A DNA stretch of 28,431 nt from UBA11475 sp045655805 (GCA_045655805.1 JAZOPZ010000007.1:1-28431); one strand, 5' to 3'. Positions 1 through 7,746 are shown, counted from the stretch's first letter. Numbers and translations are program-made. The notes: a model not told the origin generated them from the sequence alone.

Positions 1-55
1 TTTCCTTTCTTTGTTCGGGTGTGTATTTGTTAAATTTTTGTCCTTTTTTTGCCAT
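1..55 (-). CDS. Partial transposase OrfA-like protein (N-terminus only)
   Basis: Eighteen codons of a gene that runs off the left edge. The ATG is at 55-53, preceded by a perfect AGGAGG at 69-64. The visible protein is MAKKGQKFNKYTPEQRKE. A lysine-rich start followed by a Tyr/Phe-(S/T)-Pro-Glu segment is typical of the helix-turn-helix OrfA of IS3-type elements, which binds the element ends and is joined to the DDE catalytic OrfB by frameshifting. An IS-like terminal repeat just upstream supports this. Eighteen residues are too few for certainty; another HTH protein is possible. Confidence 0.5.
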   Translation of the reverse strand, partial: MAKKGQKFNKYTPEQRKE

Positions 56-61
56 AAAAAA

Positions 62-93
62 AACCTCCTATGAAAATTATATCATAGAAGGTT
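62..93 (-). promoter_or_regulatory. Hairpin hiding the transposase ribosome binding site, with an internal extended -10 box
   Basis: The arms 62-73 and 82-93 pair over 12 bp with one mismatch, extended by A/T pairs. On the minus strand the second arm contains the AGGAGG of the ORF at 55. The loop region holds TGATATAAT (extended -10, TATAAT at 81-76), so a transcript started there would begin in or after the loop and lack the first arm. Read-through RNA from the upstream rsmI operon would fold and hide the ribosome binding site. On the plus strand the same hairpin is followed by a T-run and could act as a terminator. Confidence 0.55.
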
Positions 94-166
94 TTTTTAT
101 TAGCCTTTTTTATTGTGTGAACTAAATGGGGTTCACTTCAAAGTCGAGCCTTTTTTTAATTGTAAG

Positions 167-967
167 TTATTCTTCAATCGTATATTTATATAATTCACTT
201 TTAGGTACGCCACGCTCTTTTGCTACTTTTTTAAGCGCCTCTTTTTTATCCATACCTTGCCTAATATAAAAATCAATATGTTCTTTTGGCGAAAGAGCGT
301 TCAGTTCACTTTCCCCCGACGCGCCTTCGACTATTATAACAAATTCACCTTTCTTTTCACCATCGTAACCGTCGGACAAGTTAAAAGGAACGGCTTGCTC
401 GTAAAGTTTAGTTATTTCTCTAACGGCAACGGCACGACGATTACCAAAAGCCTCGCTTAAATAAGTAATATTTCTTTCGATATCGTGTGGTGCTGAATAA
501 AAAATAAGCGTTAAATCTAGATTTTCATACTTACTTAAAAACTCCCTGCGTTCCGATTGTTTTTCAGGCAAAAAACCCAAAAAGCAAAATCTTGAAGTAT
601 CCATACCAGACAAAATAAGCGCAGGCACGAAAGCACACGCACCAGGAATTACCGTAAACTCTAAACCTTCTTCTATAAGCATCTTGGTTAAAATATTACC
701 AGGGTCGCTTATAAGTGGCGTTCCCGCATCGGAAATTAAAGCAACGTTTTTACCTGCTTTTAATTCTTCAATAAGTTTTGCACCCGACTCACGCTCGTTA
801 AATTTATGATACGAAACGAGAGATTTTTTTATATCGTAAGCGCTCAAAAGTTTTAAAGAGTGCCTAGTATCTTCACACGCGATAATATCAACCGATTGTA
901 AAACTTCAACTGCACGATAAGAAAAATCTTTAAGATTACCTATCGGCGTTGCTACTATATATAACAT
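167..967 (-). CDS. rsmI: 16S rRNA (cytidine-1402-2'-O)-methyltransferase RsmI
   Basis: 266 aa, full length for the family. RsmI transfers a methyl group from S-adenosylmethionine to the ribose of C1402 in the 16S rRNA decoding centre. The tetrapyrrole-methylase fold is clear: ATPIGNL at residues 7-13, CEDTRHS around 31-37, and SDAGTPLISDPG around 79-90, the glycine-rich cofactor site. The ATG at 967-965 follows a TAGGAGT ribosome binding site. The gene lies 13 bp downstream of trmN6, the same order as yabB-rsmI in Bacillus, and is probably the last gene of the operon. Its terminator seems to be cut by the insertion sequence at 140. Confidence 0.96.
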   Translation of the reverse strand: MLYIVATPIGNLKDFSYRAVEVLQSVDIIACEDTRHSLKLLSAYDIKKSLVSYHKFNERESGAKLIEELKAGKNVALISDAGTPLISDPGNILTKMLIEEGLEFTVIPGACAFVPALILSGMDTSRFCFLGFLPEKQSERREFLSKYENLDLTLIFYSAPHDIERNITYLSEAFGNRRAVAVREITKLYEQAVPFNLSDGYDGEKKGEFVIIVEGASGESELNALSPKEHIDFYIRQGMDKKEALKKVAKERGVPKSELYKYTIEE

Positions 968-980
968 AACTACTCCTAAA

Positions 981-1649
981 CTAGCCGTTGGTAAGGTTTG
1001 GCAATACCGTTAAGCCCGATTTGCCACCTTTTACGGCTTCTATCATAACGAGATACGGCGTGGAATTTTCACACCCCGTAACCATTTGCAAACGCTTTGG
1101 CTCTAACTTGTTGAGTTTAAGTTCCCAAATAATTTCAGCAAGCCTATCAGCGCGATGAACAAAACAAAACCTGCCACCGTGTTTAAGGGATTTACTTGCG
1201 CTACGGCAAATTTCAGCAAAAGTTAAAGTTACCTCTTCACGACAAACTCTAATATGCTCCGGCATATCTTTTGACAACCCAGAATTTTGCTTTACGTACG
1301 GTGGATTACACAAAACGGTATCGTAAACACCAACAGCGTTAATATCTTGCACCTTAATATTACTTGGAAATATTTTATCTTCAAGACCATTTTCTATAAC
1401 CGTCTTTTTGCTTAAGTTAAACAAATCCAACTGCATTTCAAAAAGGTCAACCTTTAAAACAAGGTCCTTATTCAAAAGATAATAATGCAAGCCGACTATT
1501 CCACTACCCGAGCAAAAATCAGCAACTACTTCACCCTTTTTTGCTTTTGCGAACCTGCTTAAAATTATCGCGTCCGAAGTAAACCTATAAAGGTTGGTAT
1601 CTTGATAAATTATTAAATTGTCTATACCTAGTTCTTCTTTAACGAGCAT
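981..1649 (-). CDS. trmN6: tRNA1(Val) (adenine-37-N6)-methyltransferase-like protein (YabB/TrmN6)
   Basis: 222 aa class I SAM-dependent methyltransferase. VADFCSGSGIVGL (about 42-54) is motif I, which binds SAM. LCNPPYVK (about 113-120) is the NPPY motif of N6-adenine methyltransferases. In E. coli the family methylates A37 of tRNA1(Val); the substrate of the Firmicute YabB branch is inferred. The start follows AAGGGGAAC. The position between ricT and rsmI matches yabB in Bacillus. It follows the ferredoxin terminator and no clear promoter is visible in the gap, so it may depend on read-through or on a weak site not recognised here. Confidence 0.85.
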   Translation of the reverse strand: MLVKEELGIDNLIIYQDTNLYRFTSDAIILSRFAKAKKGEVVADFCSGSGIVGLHYYLLNKDLVLKVDLFEMQLDLFNLSKKTVIENGLEDKIFPSNIKVQDINAVGVYDTVLCNPPYVKQNSGLSKDMPEHIRVCREEVTLTFAEICRSASKSLKHGGRFCFVHRADRLAEIIWELKLNKLEPKRLQMVTGCENSTPYLVMIEAVKGGKSGLTVLPNLTNG

Positions 1650-1704
1650 AGTTCCCCTTACGATAAGTTATTACAAAATTAAAGCGTTTTAATATAAAAT
1701 TAAA

Positions 1705-1723
1705 GGCTCGTCATAAACGAGCC
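1705..1723 (-). terminator. Rho-independent terminator of the ferredoxin gene
   Basis: GGCTCGT and ACGAGCC form a perfect 7-bp stem with a 5-base loop. On the minus strand it is followed by TTTAATTTTA. It lies 11 bases after the ferredoxin stop codon. Confidence 0.75.
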
Positions 1724-1733
1724 GATAACCTTC

Positions 1734-1904
1734 CTATTCTTCGGAAATAGCGCCGACAGGGCAACCTGCTGCACAAGCACCGCAACTAACGCAAGCGTCT
1801 GCGTCGATTACGTATTGAGTATCGCCTTCAGCAATTGCGCCAACAGGACAACCTTCTGCACAAGCACCACAGCTTACGCATTCATCACTGATTTTGAAAG
1901 CCAT
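1734..1904 (-). CDS. 2[4Fe-4S] bacterial-type ferredoxin
   Basis: 56 aa, the size of clostridial ferredoxins. It has two CxxCxxCxxxCP cluster motifs: cysteines at 9, 12, 15, 19 and at 38, 41, 44, 48. The two halves are near-repeats (SCGAC..GCPVGAI), the internal duplication known for this family. It carries electrons at low potential for cytosolic redox enzymes; the partner cannot be told from here. The start is set by AGGAGA at 1916-1911. The gene has its own promoter at 1964-1936 and its own terminator, so it is a self-contained unit inside the ricT-trmN6 operon. Confidence 0.95.
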   Translation of the reverse strand: MAFKISDECVSCGACAEGCPVGAIAEGDTQYVIDADACVSCGACAAGCPVGAISEE

Positions 1905-1935
1905 AATAATTCTCCTTTATATCGTTATTATAATT

Positions 1936-1964
1936 ATAATATCACAAATTTTATCATTTGTAAA
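1936..1964 (-). promoter_or_regulatory. Sigma-A promoter for the ferredoxin gene
   Basis: TTTACA (1964-1959), a 17-base spacer and TATTAT (1941-1936). The site lies between the ricT stop codon and the ferredoxin ribosome binding site. Confidence 0.7.
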
Positions 1965-1967
1965 TTG

Positions 1968-2840
1968 TTAATCTAAAATTTTTTCAACTTCTTCTTCAAT
2001 TGTGTCGTCAGGCATTTGTTGACTAGCCTTAAAACGCAAATCTTTAAGATCAAAATCCTTATAAATTTCCGTTCCGTCAGGCTTTGTAACCTTAACCTTG
2101 ACGATAAGTTTTAACATATTGTTATTGATTACTATGCCGTTTCCGTCAGGCGTTGAAACGCTTGAACCAAGTTTTGGCATTTTTTTGAAAACTTCAGAAT
2201 AATGTCCGTTTTCATATTCTAAACAGCACATAAGTCTACCACAAAGCCCTGAAATTTTCGTAGGGTTAAGCGATAAGCCTTGCGTTTTTGCCATTTTAAT
2301 CGAAACTTTTTTAAAGTCAGGCATACAAGACGAGCAACAGCACGCTCTACCACAAGGCCCTAAACCACCAACGAGTTTCGTTTCGTCCCTAATACCGATT
2401 TGGCGTAGTTCAATTCTAACCTTAAACACTGATGCAAGTTCCTTGACTAAATCACGGAAGTCAACTCTGCCGTCAGAAGTAAAATAGAACACCAACTTTT
2501 TACCGTCGAAAGAATACTCTGCACCGACGAGTTTCATATCAAGTCCAAGTTTTTGTATCTTTTCTTCAGCAGTAACGAGAGAAGAAGGTATCTTTTTTTC
2601 GTTCTCCCTAATTAAATCGTCGTCTCTTTTTGAAGTCTTTCTAACTATCGGTTTAAGTGGCTTTACAACTTCGTCGTCAGGAACCTCCTTAACACCGAAA
2701 ACAACCACGCCGTATTCAAGACCTTTTGCAGTCTCTACGATAACGCCCGTGCCTGGTTCGTAAACTTCGTTCTCCTTTGCAGGAGCAAAATAATACACTT
2801 TTGAAGTGTTTTTAAATTTTATTCCTACGATTTTCTCCAT
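1968..2840 (-). CDS. ricT: RicT (YaaT), PSP1-domain protein of the RicAFT complex
   Basis: 290 aa PSP1-domain protein. In Bacillus, RicT works with RicA and RicF in RNase Y-dependent RNA maturation and affects sporulation and competence; the complex carries Fe-S clusters. The cysteine-rich signature is visible: LGPCGRACCCSSC (about 160-172) and SGLCGRLMCCLEYE (about 197-210). The first 16 bases overlap the end of holB, and the ribosome binding site GGAGGGG lies inside holB, which suggests coupled translation. The order tmk-holB-ricT is the Bacillus order, but the yaaQ and yaaR genes that sit between tmk and holB there are missing. RicA and RicF are not encoded in this window. Confidence 0.93.
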   Translation of the reverse strand: MEKIVGIKFKNTSKVYYFAPAKENEVYEPGTGVIVETAKGLEYGVVVFGVKEVPDDEVVKPLKPIVRKTSKRDDDLIRENEKKIPSSLVTAEEKIQKLGLDMKLVGAEYSFDGKKLVFYFTSDGRVDFRDLVKELASVFKVRIELRQIGIRDETKLVGGLGPCGRACCCSSCMPDFKKVSIKMAKTQGLSLNPTKISGLCGRLMCCLEYENGHYSEVFKKMPKLGSSVSTPDGNGIVINNNMLKLIVKVKVTKPDGTEIYKDFDLKDLRFKASQQMPDDTIEEEVEKILD

Positions 2841-3808
2841 TTATATTTCCCCTCCAAAATTTGAAGTAACAATCTTTCGGTAACCATAAGGTCGTTACCG
2901 TTGTAATAATCTTTCATTTTAGCGTCTTTAACTTTATCAAGCGCATAAATAACCGACGCCCTATTAAAACCGTGTTTTTGCTTAATAAACTCAGCATTTG
3001 GCGAGTTTTTACACAACCGTTCATCACTAAAACAAACCAAAAACTCGTAAAACAAAACTTCAAGCGCATCCAAAAAGTCGGAAAGTTCAACCCCTGCACT
3101 AGAAATTATTGTCGAAACTTTAAGGGTATCTCGACTGCTTTTTAACTCTTCCAAAACCGTCCTTGCAAGAGTAGACGCCTTGATAAATCTTTCGCTTGAG
3201 TATAAGTCTTCAGCGCCACCATAAGTGCCGTCGCAAGCCCGACAAACACTACGCAATTTATCATAATCTAGGCATTTATCCTTGAGCGCTAAAAACAATT
3301 CTCCTTCGCAAAAGAGTGGGATTTCTAGTTTTTTTACCCTTGATTTTATCGTCGTTAAAACGCCGTGTTCACTACTTGCGCCAATTAAAAGATGTACGCC
3401 TTTAGGTGGCTCTTCTAACGTTTTAAGCAACTTATTTTGCGCCGTAGCGTTCATATCGGCAATGTCACCGATTATAAAAACTTTCTTATCTAATTCATAA
3501 GGACGAATAAAACTATCTTCAACCAAAAGATTGATGTCTTCGGCAGTAACCTTACCATCAATCTCCTTTGGAATAAAAGTAATGTCTGTAAGGCGTTCTT
3601 CATCAATCCCCTTGCACACACGACACGCGTCACAAGGCAAGTCTTTCCCACAGGCGAGCAGTTTTGCAAAAATTTTAAGGTAATTACGCAGGTATTTTTT
3701 ATCTGGCGAAAGCACCATGTACGCGTGCGAAAGTCTACCCGAGAGTTTATCGCGAGTAAGCAATTTATACGCGTTAGTGTTTTTAATTAATTCGCTATAA
3801 CCTGCCAT
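2825..3808 (-). CDS. holB: DNA polymerase III delta' subunit (HolB), degenerate P-loop
   Basis: 327 aa. Delta' is the stator of the clamp loader that opens the beta ring. The zinc module is present (CDACRVC around 60-66), as are LLKTLEEPP (about 127-135) and the SRV variant of the SRC motif. The Walker A site expected after HAYMV is absent: the residues are SPDKKYLRNYL instead of a GxxxxGK loop. That fits a subunit that does not bind ATP itself. The gene lies 4 bp after tmk without a strong ribosome binding site and overlaps ricT, so it is probably translated by coupling. Confidence 0.88.
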   Translation of the reverse strand: MAGYSELIKNTNAYKLLTRDKLSGRLSHAYMVLSPDKKYLRNYLKIFAKLLACGKDLPCDACRVCKGIDEERLTDITFIPKEIDGKVTAEDINLLVEDSFIRPYELDKKVFIIGDIADMNATAQNKLLKTLEEPPKGVHLLIGASSEHGVLTTIKSRVKKLEIPLFCEGELFLALKDKCLDYDKLRSVCRACDGTYGGAEDLYSSERFIKASTLARTVLEELKSSRDTLKVSTIISSAGVELSDFLDALEVLFYEFLVCFSDERLCKNSPNAEFIKQKHGFNRASVIYALDKVKDAKMKDYYNGNDLMVTERLLLQILEGKYKWRKS

Positions 3809-3812
3809 AATT

Positions 3813-4439
3813 TTAGTTTAAAAATCCTTTATCTTTAAGGGCGTTAATAATTTTAGCGTGCGTTTCGTGCACAGCCCCACTACAGTCTATGCTAATAAAA
3901 CGGTTAGGAAATTTTTTATTAAGTTCCAAATATCCTTGGTAAACTTTTAAGTGAAAATCCATACCACTTTGTTCAATCCTATCGTCTTTGTCTGCCCCAC
4001 CTTTTCTCTTAAATGCGTCGATTGGTGAAAGGTTCAAAAACAAAGTTGCGTCAGGCAAACAGCCGTCCACAGCCCTTTCGTTTATGGATTGAATATATTC
4101 AAAGCCCAAACCCTTTGCGTACGCTTGATAAGCGTAAGAAGAATCGATATATCTATCGCAAAGAACCCAAACCCCCTTTTTAAGATTAGGTCTTATAATT
4201 TCTCTGACGTGTTGAGCTCTAGCCGATGCAAATAAAAGCGCCTCCGTTTCGTCAACCATATTTTTGTTGTCGGCTGAAAGTATAACTTCCCTTATCTTTT
4301 CGGAAATTTGCGCACCACCTGGTTCTCTAGTTAAAACGAATGGAATTCCCCTTTCTTTTAAGTATTCAGTAAGCAAGCGAATTTGCCTTGATTTACCGGC
4401 CCCTTCGCACCCTTCAAACGAAATAAATTTACCTTTCAT
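3813..4439 (-). CDS. tmk: Thymidylate kinase
   Basis: 208 aa, normal length. It phosphorylates dTMP to dTDP with ATP, an essential step in dTTP synthesis. Visible motifs are the P-loop EGCEGAGKS (about 9-17), the dTMP-binding TREPGG (about 37-42) and CDRYIDSSYAYQ (about 94-105). The start follows TAGGAC. It is followed after 3 bp by holB, a widespread pairing of thymidylate kinase and clamp-loader genes. Confidence 0.97.
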   Translation of the reverse strand: MKGKFISFEGCEGAGKSRQIRLLTEYLKERGIPFVLTREPGGAQISEKIREVILSADNKNMVDETEALLFASARAQHVREIIRPNLKKGVWVLCDRYIDSSYAYQAYAKGLGFEYIQSINERAVDGCLPDATLFLNLSPIDAFKRKGGADKDDRIEQSGMDFHLKVYQGYLELNKKFPNRFISIDCSGAVHETHAKIINALKDKGFLN

Positions 4440-4489
4440 AATAAGTTTGTCCTATTTTTGCTATATACGTTATTGTCAAACACAACCAT

Positions 4490-5383
4490 TTAATCCAAAA
4501 TGTTAGTAGTTGCTTTTATAATTGCATTGATAACGGAAAGCGTTTCATACTGCAAATCAGGTTGTTTTTCCTTAAAGTCAAAAACAGCGAGCGCCGTACC
4601 TACTGCCGTCGTAGTATCGCCGATAACGGCAAATGAAGTTATATTTCTTTTACCCGCAATACTAACTAACTTACCAAGGTCAATCGCATATTTTTTAGGA
4701 GCAGTATCTCCATTTGCCTCCGATTGATATTCTACAAAAATATCTTTGGTTAAAAGTTTTTCAAACGATGCAATGTCTTTGTAAAGTTTTTGTATTCTTT
4801 CATACTCAAGGTTGATACCTTGTTCTTTTTGAGCCTTTTTCTTAAAGCGCGCGTCTTTACCTAAACGCTCGTTAAATTTATCAGCAACTTTACTCTTTGA
4901 TACGTTACTTATCGACCAGCCAGTAGTACCGTCGATTCTAAATTGATTCGCGTACTCAATAGCATCACTTAAAAAGCCATCCATGTCGTACATTTGATAG
5001 GTATCGACCAAACCTTCCAATACCGAGTTTTCTTCAGTATTTGAACATATGATAGCGTCACCGTTACCTAAAGATAACCAACCCGTAAGTTGTTCGACAC
5101 CGTACTGAACGTCAAACTGTGTTACACTTTTGGACTGAATATCGTAACTGAAAATATTATCGCCATCCAAAAAATCACTCATATTGTTGACGCAAGCAGG
5201 CGAAATATCTGGCATATAATAAAAATAATATCTTTGCCCCGTTGTGAGCCTAGCGCCTTTTGAACCGATATTCATAAATAATAAACACAACAAAAAGACT
5301 ACGGTTAAAATTATAGCCGTAAGTTTAAGCCATTCATATTTCAAAAACTGAACTAGTCTCTTTCTTGTGATTTTATTATCCAT
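4490..5383 (-). CDS. Membrane-anchored protein of unknown function
   Basis: 297 aa, family not recognised. A short basic N-terminus (residues 1-20) is followed by one hydrophobic helix (about 21-40: LTAIILTVVFLLCLLFMNIG). The rest is hydrophilic and presumably outside the cell, giving a single-pass N-in protein. The middle is Asp/Asn-rich; about 175-215 is charged and probably helical. There is no lipobox and no catalytic motif I can name. No clear Shine-Dalgarno precedes the ATG at 5383-5381. It sits between lysS and tmk in the same orientation, with an intergenic hairpin before it, so co-transcription is likely. Confidence 0.7.
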   Translation of the reverse strand: MDNKITRKRLVQFLKYEWLKLTAIILTVVFLLCLLFMNIGSKGARLTTGQRYYFYYMPDISPACVNNMSDFLDGDNIFSYDIQSKSVTQFDVQYGVEQLTGWLSLGNGDAIICSNTEENSVLEGLVDTYQMYDMDGFLSDAIEYANQFRIDGTTGWSISNVSKSKVADKFNERLGKDARFKKKAQKEQGINLEYERIQKLYKDIASFEKLLTKDIFVEYQSEANGDTAPKKYAIDLGKLVSIAGKRNITSFAVIGDTTTAVGTALAVFDFKEKQPDLQYETLSVINAIIKATTNILD

Positions 5384-5397
5384 ATTTTTAGTGCTAA

Positions 5398-5416
5398 CGC
5401 CCGACTTTGTCGGGCG
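5398..5416 (-). other. Intergenic hairpin between lysS and the downstream gene
   Basis: CGCCCGAC and GTCGGGCG form an 8-bp perfect stem with a 3-base loop. Neither strand has a T-run after it, so it does not look like a standard terminator. It could be an RNA-processing or stability element inside the greA-lysS operon transcript. Confidence 0.5.
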
Positions 5417-5432
5417 CTATATCTGCAAAAAA

Positions 5433-6938
5433 TTACTTTTTAGGTTTCATCGTTGGGAATAAAATTACGTCCCTAATTGATGCACTATCGGTTAAAAGCA
5501 TAACGAGTCTATCCACGCCAAAACCGAGACCACCTGTAGGTGGCATACCATATTCGAGCGCCGTCACGAAATCTTCGTCCACTTTAGCGTCGTTACCACC
5601 TTTTGCCCTTTTTGCTTCAACTTGCTTAACGAATCTTTCTCTTTGATCGATAGGGTCGTTAAGTTCAGAGAAAGCGTTGCCCATTTCTCTTGCGTAAATA
5701 AAGTATTCAAATCTTTCGGTGAACGCAGGATTGGTTGGCTTGCGCTTTGCAAGTGGAGAGTTTTCAACAGGGTAATCGTAAATAATGGTAGGTTGAATAA
5801 GATTCTTTTCAACGAATTCATCAAAGAACGCAATTAAAACGTGTCCTTTGGTTGCCTCGTCACCCTCTTCAACGTGAACGTCCATCTTTTCGGCAACTGC
5901 TCTAGCGTCAGCATCGGTCGCCCAATCATTATAGTCTACACCAGCGTATTTTTTAACGGCTTCAACCATAGTTAAGCGTTCCCACTTTTTACCCATATTT
6001 ATTTCAACGCCTTGATAGGTGATTTTATCAGTTCCACAAACTTGAATAGTTATGGTTTTATACATATCTTCGATCAAGTTCATCATATCGAAGTAATCGC
6101 TGTACGCTTGATACATTTCAACGGTAGTAAATTCTGGATTATGCGACCTATCCATACCTTCGTTACGGAAAATTCTACCAACTTCGTAAACCTTGTCAAA
6201 GCCACCGACGATAAGTCTTTTTAAGTAAAGTTCAGTCTCTATACGCAAGAACATATCAATACCGAGCGCGTTGTGAAAAGTTTTGAAAGGTCTTGCAGAC
6301 GCGCCGATTTCGAGTGGTTGCAATACAGGAGTGTCAACTTCAAGATAGCCAACGCCGTCGAGATAATTTCTAATAGCCGTCATTATGCGTGAACGCGCCA
6401 CGAAAGTATTTTTAACTTCAGGGTTAGCAATTAAATCAACTTCACGTTGACGGTAACGCATATCTTCGTCTTTTAAGCCGTGATACTTTTCAGGAAGTGG
6501 TAAAAGTGATTTTGATAAAAGTTCCACACTTTGAGCGTGTACGGAAACTTCACCCGTTCTAGTCTTAAAAACAAAACCTTTAACACCGATAATATCGCCG
6601 ATATCAAAGTCTTTAAAAGCAATGTAAGCATCGCCCAAATCGTTGATAGAAAGATAAGATTGAATAGTTCCCTTACCGTCTAAAATTACAGCAAAAGACG
6701 CCTTGCCCATAACCCTTTTGCTTATGAGCCTACCAGCAATGCCTACGACTTTGTTTTCGTATTCGTCATAATTTTCCTTTATGTCTGCGCTGTACGCATC
6801 TCTATCGTATCTTACTTTTTCGAAAGGATTGTTCCCAGACGCTTGTAAACTTTCAAGTTTAGCGCGACGAACCCTTAAAATTTCGTTAAGGTCTAATTCT
6901 TCCGAAACGTTATTCTGATTATTTTGATTTTCCGCCAT
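5433..6938 (-). CDS. lysS: Lysyl-tRNA synthetase, class II
   Basis: 501 aa, full length. It charges tRNA-Lys in two steps through lysyl-AMP. An N-terminal OB-fold (about 55-160) binds the anticodon. The class II core follows: motif 2 FRNEGMDRSHNPEFT (about 258-272) and motif 3 GLGFGVDRLVMLLT near residue 475. The ATG is preceded by AAGAAGG. Only one base separates it from the greA stop, so the two are co-transcribed from the greA promoter. A greA-lysS pair is common in Firmicutes. Confidence 0.97.
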   Translation of the reverse strand: MAENQNNQNNVSEELDLNEILRVRRAKLESLQASGNNPFEKVRYDRDAYSADIKENYDEYENKVVGIAGRLISKRVMGKASFAVILDGKGTIQSYLSINDLGDAYIAFKDFDIGDIIGVKGFVFKTRTGEVSVHAQSVELLSKSLLPLPEKYHGLKDEDMRYRQREVDLIANPEVKNTFVARSRIMTAIRNYLDGVGYLEVDTPVLQPLEIGASARPFKTFHNALGIDMFLRIETELYLKRLIVGGFDKVYEVGRIFRNEGMDRSHNPEFTTVEMYQAYSDYFDMMNLIEDMYKTITIQVCGTDKITYQGVEINMGKKWERLTMVEAVKKYAGVDYNDWATDADARAVAEKMDVHVEEGDEATKGHVLIAFFDEFVEKNLIQPTIIYDYPVENSPLAKRKPTNPAFTERFEYFIYAREMGNAFSELNDPIDQRERFVKQVEAKRAKGGNDAKVDEDFVTALEYGMPPTGGLGFGVDRLVMLLTDSASIRDVILFPTMKPKK

Positions 6939-6939
6939 T

Positions 6940-7410
6940 TTATTGAACCTTCTTTATAACGAGAGTAGTTGTGCCGTCAGGCGTAGCGATTTCAACTTCT
7001 TCGCCAACCTTTCTATTTAAAAGTGCGTTGCCGATAGGTGATTCGTTTGAAATCTTACCATCAGTAACGTCTGCTTCGGTAGTACCTACAATTTTAAAAG
7101 TCATTTCTTCGTCGTAATCTTTATCGTAAACAACCACGGTAGAACCGAGTGAAATAACCCCCTTTACCTTACCGCCTTCGCTAATAATTTGAGCATACTT
7201 GAGCATAGTTTCAATTTCAAGAATTCTTGCTTCAATGCGGGCTTGTTCGTTTTTAGCAGCGTCGTATTCAGCGTTTTCTGATAAGTCACCGAAATCTCTT
7301 GCGACTTTAATTCTGTCGGCGATTTCAACCCTTTTTTCCGTTACGAGAACTTTAAGTTCTTTTTCAAGTTCTTCTTTACCTTCTTTTGTTAATAAAACAG
7401 GTTCTGCCAT
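6940..7410 (-). CDS. greA: Transcript cleavage factor GreA
   Basis: 156 aa, normal size. GreA enters the RNA polymerase secondary channel and stimulates cleavage of backtracked RNA. The N-terminal coiled coil (about 8-75) carries the DFGDLSENAEYDAA signature (about 44-57), whose acidic tip residues reach the active site. The C-terminal FKBP-like domain contains SPIGNALLNRKVGEEV (about 124-139). The start follows AAGGAG. It is the first gene of the minus-strand operon behind a consensus promoter. Confidence 0.97.
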   Translation of the reverse strand: MAEPVLLTKEGKEELEKELKVLVTEKRVEIADRIKVARDFGDLSENAEYDAAKNEQARIEARILEIETMLKYAQIISEGGKVKGVISLGSTVVVYDKDYDEEMTFKIVGTTEADVTDGKISNESPIGNALLNRKVGEEVEIATPDGTTTLVIKKVQ

Positions 7411-7465
7411 AAAAATATCTCCTTAATATTTTGAACCGACCTTGGTCGTATTTTTCTATTTTATT

Positions 7466-7494
7466 ATTATATATAATAACTTTAACTTTGTCAA
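7466..7494 (-). promoter_or_regulatory. Consensus sigma-A promoter of the greA-lysS operon
   Basis: A perfect TTGACA (7494-7489), a 17-base spacer and a perfect TATAAT (7471-7466) give a leader of about 50 bases. The leader contains CGACC-AA-GGTCG (7438-7449 region), a small inverted repeat that could be a regulator site or a weak hairpin before the ribosome binding site. Confidence 0.85.
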
Positions 7495-7547
7495 GACTTT
7501 AGAGCAACGCTTAACGAGTAAAAATTTTTCTTTTTTTAAAAAGGGTA

Positions 7548-7575
7548 TTGACAAACGAAATTTTTATGGTAAAAT
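7548..7575 (+). promoter_or_regulatory. Sigma-A promoter with extended -10, driving a candidate small RNA
   Basis: TTGACA (7548-7553), a 16-base spacer and TGGTAAAAT (extended -10; hexamer 7570-7575). No gene on the plus strand follows before the terminator at 7647. Confidence 0.65.
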
Positions 7576-7581
7576 AATTTT

Positions 7582-7675
7582 ACAAAAAGTAATAAGGCTT
7601 TTTCGAATTTGACTTTTTTAATTTTCTGAATAATATATGCGATAATGGCTTGCTTCGGCAAGCCGTTGTTGTTTT
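7582..7675 (+). ncRNA. Candidate small RNA of about 94 nt
   Basis: The stretch begins after a strong promoter and ends in a perfect 7-bp hairpin, GGCTTGC-TTCG-GCAAGCC (7647-7664), with a TTCG tetraloop and a GTTGTTGTTTT tail. No ORF with a ribosome binding site fits in it. The body is AT-rich and unpaired-looking. I do not recognise it as a known RNA family. The 336 bases between greA and the DUF1540 gene hold this unit, the greA promoter and the DUF1540 terminator, and nothing else that I can see. Confidence 0.5.
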
Positions 7676-7715
7676 AAATAGTAAAATGGTCAAAATTGAC
7701 GATACCGTAACAAGC

Positions 7716-7740
7716 AAAAAAGCGCCACAAGGCGCTTTTA
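7716..7740 (-). terminator. Terminator of the DUF1540 gene (possibly bidirectional)
   Basis: AGCGCC-acaa-GGCGCT (7721-7736) is flanked by an A-run on the left and TTTTA on the right. On the minus strand the hairpin is followed by TTTTTGC. Confidence 0.7.
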
Positions 7741-7746
7741 AGTGTG

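Larger units (their letters stand above)
1..140 (-). mobile_element. 5' end of an IS3-family-like insertion sequence
   Basis: On the minus strand a sequence starting TGAAGTGAACCCC and ending GTTCACACA (positions 140 to 114) has the layout of IS3/IS150-group terminal repeats: 5' TG, a CCCC block, then GTT..ACA. It is followed after about 60 bases by the start of an ORF that resembles a transposase OrfA. Between them lies a 12-bp hairpin (62-73 with 82-93, one mismatch) around an extended -10 box. The other end is outside the window, so neither the matching inverted repeat nor the target duplication can be seen. The family call is made from the pattern of the end and the first residues of the ORF. 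Confidence 0.5.

Noticed and set aside
4440..4489. TTGACA upstream of tmk as a promoter
   Set aside because: No -10 box at 16-18 bases; the gene is better explained as part of the operon.
5398..5416. Hairpin as the lysS terminator
   Set aside because: No T-run on either strand; kept only as a hairpin.
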